From positions 1 to 35,008 of the forward strand of contig DASXLL010000161.1 in assembly GCA_036496265.1 (NCBI GenBank): a DNA stretch of 35,008 nt. The letters run 5' to 3'. The DNA comes from CAYLLN01 sp036496265 (GTDB taxonomy: Bacteria > Planctomycetota > Planctomycetia > Pirellulales > Pirellulaceae). The notes under the pieces were generated by a model, which had not been told where the DNA came from, did no database searches, and saw only the letters and a program-made list of their open reading frames with translations. This document shows positions 33,132-35,008 of this stretch, piece by piece. The position numbers and the translations under genes are program-made. Every line of letters begins with the position of its first letter. Positions within the stretch are counted from its first letter, which is position 1.

Positions 33132-35008
33132 GTGGCAACTCGTCGTGATCGCAAACGACGCCAGCAGCACCGCGCCTGTCGGACGCGGCGGCTGATCCTG
33201 GAACAGTATGAGCCGCGAATGCTGCTGACGGGCATCGCTCCCGTTGGTCAGGACGTGGTGGTGACGACGCTGGAGGACACGGCGTATCTGTTTCAAAGGA
33301 GTGACTTTCATTTCAGTGACCCGAATGACACTCCGCAGGATGATTTTGCCGCGGTCGAGATCACGACGCTCCCGCTGGCGGGCTCGCTTACAGACGACGG
33401 CAAGGCGATAAGTGCGGGGCAGTTTATTTCAGTCGCCGACATCGACAGCGGTAAGCTGCAATTCGTGCCGGCGGCGAACGGGAACGGCATCGCCTACGCG
33501 AGCTTCACGTTCCAAGTCCAGGACACCGGCGAAACATTTAACGGCGGCGTCAATCTCGATCCGACGCCGAATACGGCGACGATCAATGTGATTTGGATTT
33601 CGCATGCGCCCGTCGGACAGAATCATACCGTGACCGCGCTGGAGGACACGTCATTCGTCTTCCAGACGAGCGATTTCCCGTTCACCGATCCGGGCGAGAC
33701 AGCGGTAGGGCTTCCGCCGAATAATCTGGCAGCGGTAAAGATTGTTTCGACTCCAGCGCTGGGCAGCTTGACGCTTTTCACCGCGATCGGCGATGTTCCC
33801 GTCACGCCGGGACAATTCATCCAGGCCAGCGACATCACGGCGGGCAAACTCAGGTTTTTGGGCAACGCGAATGCTTCGGCTACGCCCTATACGGCCTTCA
33901 CGTTCGAAATTCAGGACAATGGCGACACGGCCGGAGGCGGTTCGAATTTGGATTTAACGTCGCACACGCAGACAATCACCGTCTTGCCAGTGAATGATGC
34001 GCCGAGCGGATTCGATAATGCGATCACGACCCTCAGCTGCCCATCCAGTTCGACGTACACCTTCTCGAGGTTTGATTTTGGGTTTTGGGACCCCAATGAT
34101 TCACCTCCGAATGCGATGACGGCTGTCATCATTGTGTCGCCTCCGACGATTTCCGGGCTGATGTATCGCGGAGCAAGTGTGAGTGCCGGGCAGGTTGTAA
34201 CTGTGACTGACCTGAATGCGGGGCTACTTACATTCACGGGGCCGGTCGGCCGGAACCCACCGACCACGACGTTTACTTTTGAGGTGAAAGACGATGGCGG
34301 AACGGCGAACGGCGGCGTCGATACCGACCCGATCCCTAGAACTTTGACGATTAACCGAGTGCCCGGGCCCAGCCGTCAACCGACCGGTGGCGACACATCC
34401 ATCAATGCCGTGGAAGACGTGCCGTATCACTTGGGGTCGTCCAGTTTCCCCAACGACTTCAGCGACACCAATCTGCTGGCGGTAAAAATTGTTAGTTTGC
34501 CGAGTGTGGGTGTAATTACGGACAACGGCGCAGCGGTTGTGCCTGGACAAATCATTCCGGTCGCGGATCTAGCGTCGGGGCTGCTGGTCTATATGCCGCT
34601 GGCCAACGCCGCCAATCCAGCAGGCCTGACTAGCTTTGTATACTCCTATCGCGATGACGGTGGCGTCTGTTGGAATCCAACCGAATTTCAATTCCAGCAT
34701 ACGGCGTTTATTAACGTGATGCCTGTGAACGATCCGCCGATTGGGCTCGACAATATCGTTACGATCAATGAGGACTCGCAGTACACGTTTAGCGCATTCG
34801 ATTTTCCGATGACCGATCCGAGCGACTTGCCGCAGAATAGTTTGCGGGCCGTGCGGATTGACACTCTGCCGAGCAGCGGAACCTTGATGTTGAATGGACA
34901 GCCGGTGCAAGTCGGTCAAATGATTGACAAGTTTGATTTGAATGGGCTGGTGTTTACGCCGGGAGCGGACAGGAATGATGGTAACAGCTCACGTCCGTTG
35001 TTTACGTT
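33132..35008 (+). CDS. Large repetitive surface protein, 5' part (EPR-x-LL type)
   Basis: The frame is open from GTG 33132 to the window end (625 codons) and so is truncated by the window. The N-terminus is an Arg-rich leader then LILEQYEPRMLLTG, the EPR-x-LL motif at the start of many planctomycete exported giant proteins. About five repeats of ~120 aa follow, each starting with a Pro-rich joint and EDT/EDS segment (APVGQDVVVTTLEDTAYLF; APVGQNHTVTALEDTSFVF; PPIGLDNIVTINEDSQYTF), continuing with F-x-DP-x-D, LPx-x-G-x-L and a closing TFT/SFTF-x-V-x-D-x-G strand. This is a cadherin/Ig-like beta-sandwich array, likely adhesive or structural and Ca-binding. The ribosome site AAGGGGG lies at about 33116-33123. 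Confidence 0.85.
   Translation, partial: MATRRDRKRRQQHRACRTRRLILEQYEPRMLLTGIAPVGQDVVVTTLEDTAYLFQRSDFHFSDPNDTPQDDFAAVEITTLPLAGSLTDDGKAISAGQFISVADIDSGKLQFVPAANGNGIAYASFTFQVQDTGETFNGGVNLDPTPNTATINVIWISHAPVGQNHTVTALEDTSFVFQTSDFPFTDPGETAVGLPPNNLAAVKIVSTPALGSLTLFTAIGDVPVTPGQFIQASDITAGKLRFLGNANASATPYTAFTFEIQDNGDTAGGGSNLDLTSHTQTITVLPVNDAPSGFDNAITTLSCPSSSTYTFSRFDFGFWDPNDSPPNAMTAVIIVSPPTISGLMYRGASVSAGQVVTVTDLNAGLLTFTGPVGRNPPTTTFTFEVKDDGGTANGGVDTDPIPRTLTINRVPGPSRQPTGGDTSINAVEDVPYHLGSSSFPNDFSDTNLLAVKIVSLPSVGVITDNGAAVVPGQIIPVADLASGLLVYMPLANAANPAGLTSFVYSYRDDGGVCWNPTEFQFQHTAFINVMPVNDPPIGLDNIVTINEDSQYTFSAFDFPMTDPSDLPQNSLRAVRIDTLPSSGTLMLNGQPVQVGQMIDKFDLNGLVFTPGADRNDGNSSRPLFT

Overview
The window looks like the chromosome of a planctomycete, probably Pirellulales-like. 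The evidence is two ECF sigma factor/giant Ser-Thr kinase-WD40 pairs, a sulfatase with a signal peptide, a surface protein with the EPR-x-LL N-terminal motif, weak Shine-Dalgarno use, and many short dispersed inverted repeats between and inside genes. No database search was possible, so the lineage is inferred.

Layout. 25-4637 (-): an ECF sigma factor and, 2 bp downstream, a 1327-aa membrane kinase with WD40 repeats. 4766-6307 (+): secreted M28 metallopeptidase with two PDZ domains. 6391-10703 (+): information-processing cluster of SRP RNA, dnaX, recR and rpoN. 10832-12829 (-): der followed by a ParE-type toxin-antitoxin pair. 13068-14554 (+): VOC-family protein and a type-4-like Fe-S uracil-DNA glycosylase. 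14555-16839: an accessory patch with decayed coding remnants, a small basic GRKGG protein, and a trypsin-like protease followed by a small protein that shares its N-terminal module. 17063-21943 (-): a HEAT-repeat/alpha-beta-hydrolase fusion and a DegT/DnrJ aminotransferase. 22455-24699 (+): an unknown small protein and a secreted CocE/NonD-type hydrolase. 24717-30201 (+): a second ECF sigma factor, a second kinase-WD40 gene broken by one in-frame TAG, and a secreted unknown protein. 30222-30973 (-): UPF0175 antitoxin and a DUF3368 PIN toxin whose middle 125 bp are inverted. 31134-32738 (-): sulfatase. 33132-end (+): 5' part of a large repetitive surface protein.

The main unusual signal is a set of palindromic, REP/MITE-like repeats inserted in frame inside conserved genes (both kinases, one sigma factor, dnaX, the glycosylase). 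Copies of one element in two genes are read in the same frame: VGWA-V/M-PT in kinase 1 and the glycosylase, RDSGLGV...LPLVPNP in the sigma factor and kinase 2. This resembles the peptide-coding palindromic elements of Rickettsia. Two further observations stand out: the inverted segment in the PIN toxin gene (either a possible invertible switch or a disabling rearrangement) and the in-frame amber codon that separates an otherwise intact kinase-WD40 gene into two open frames.
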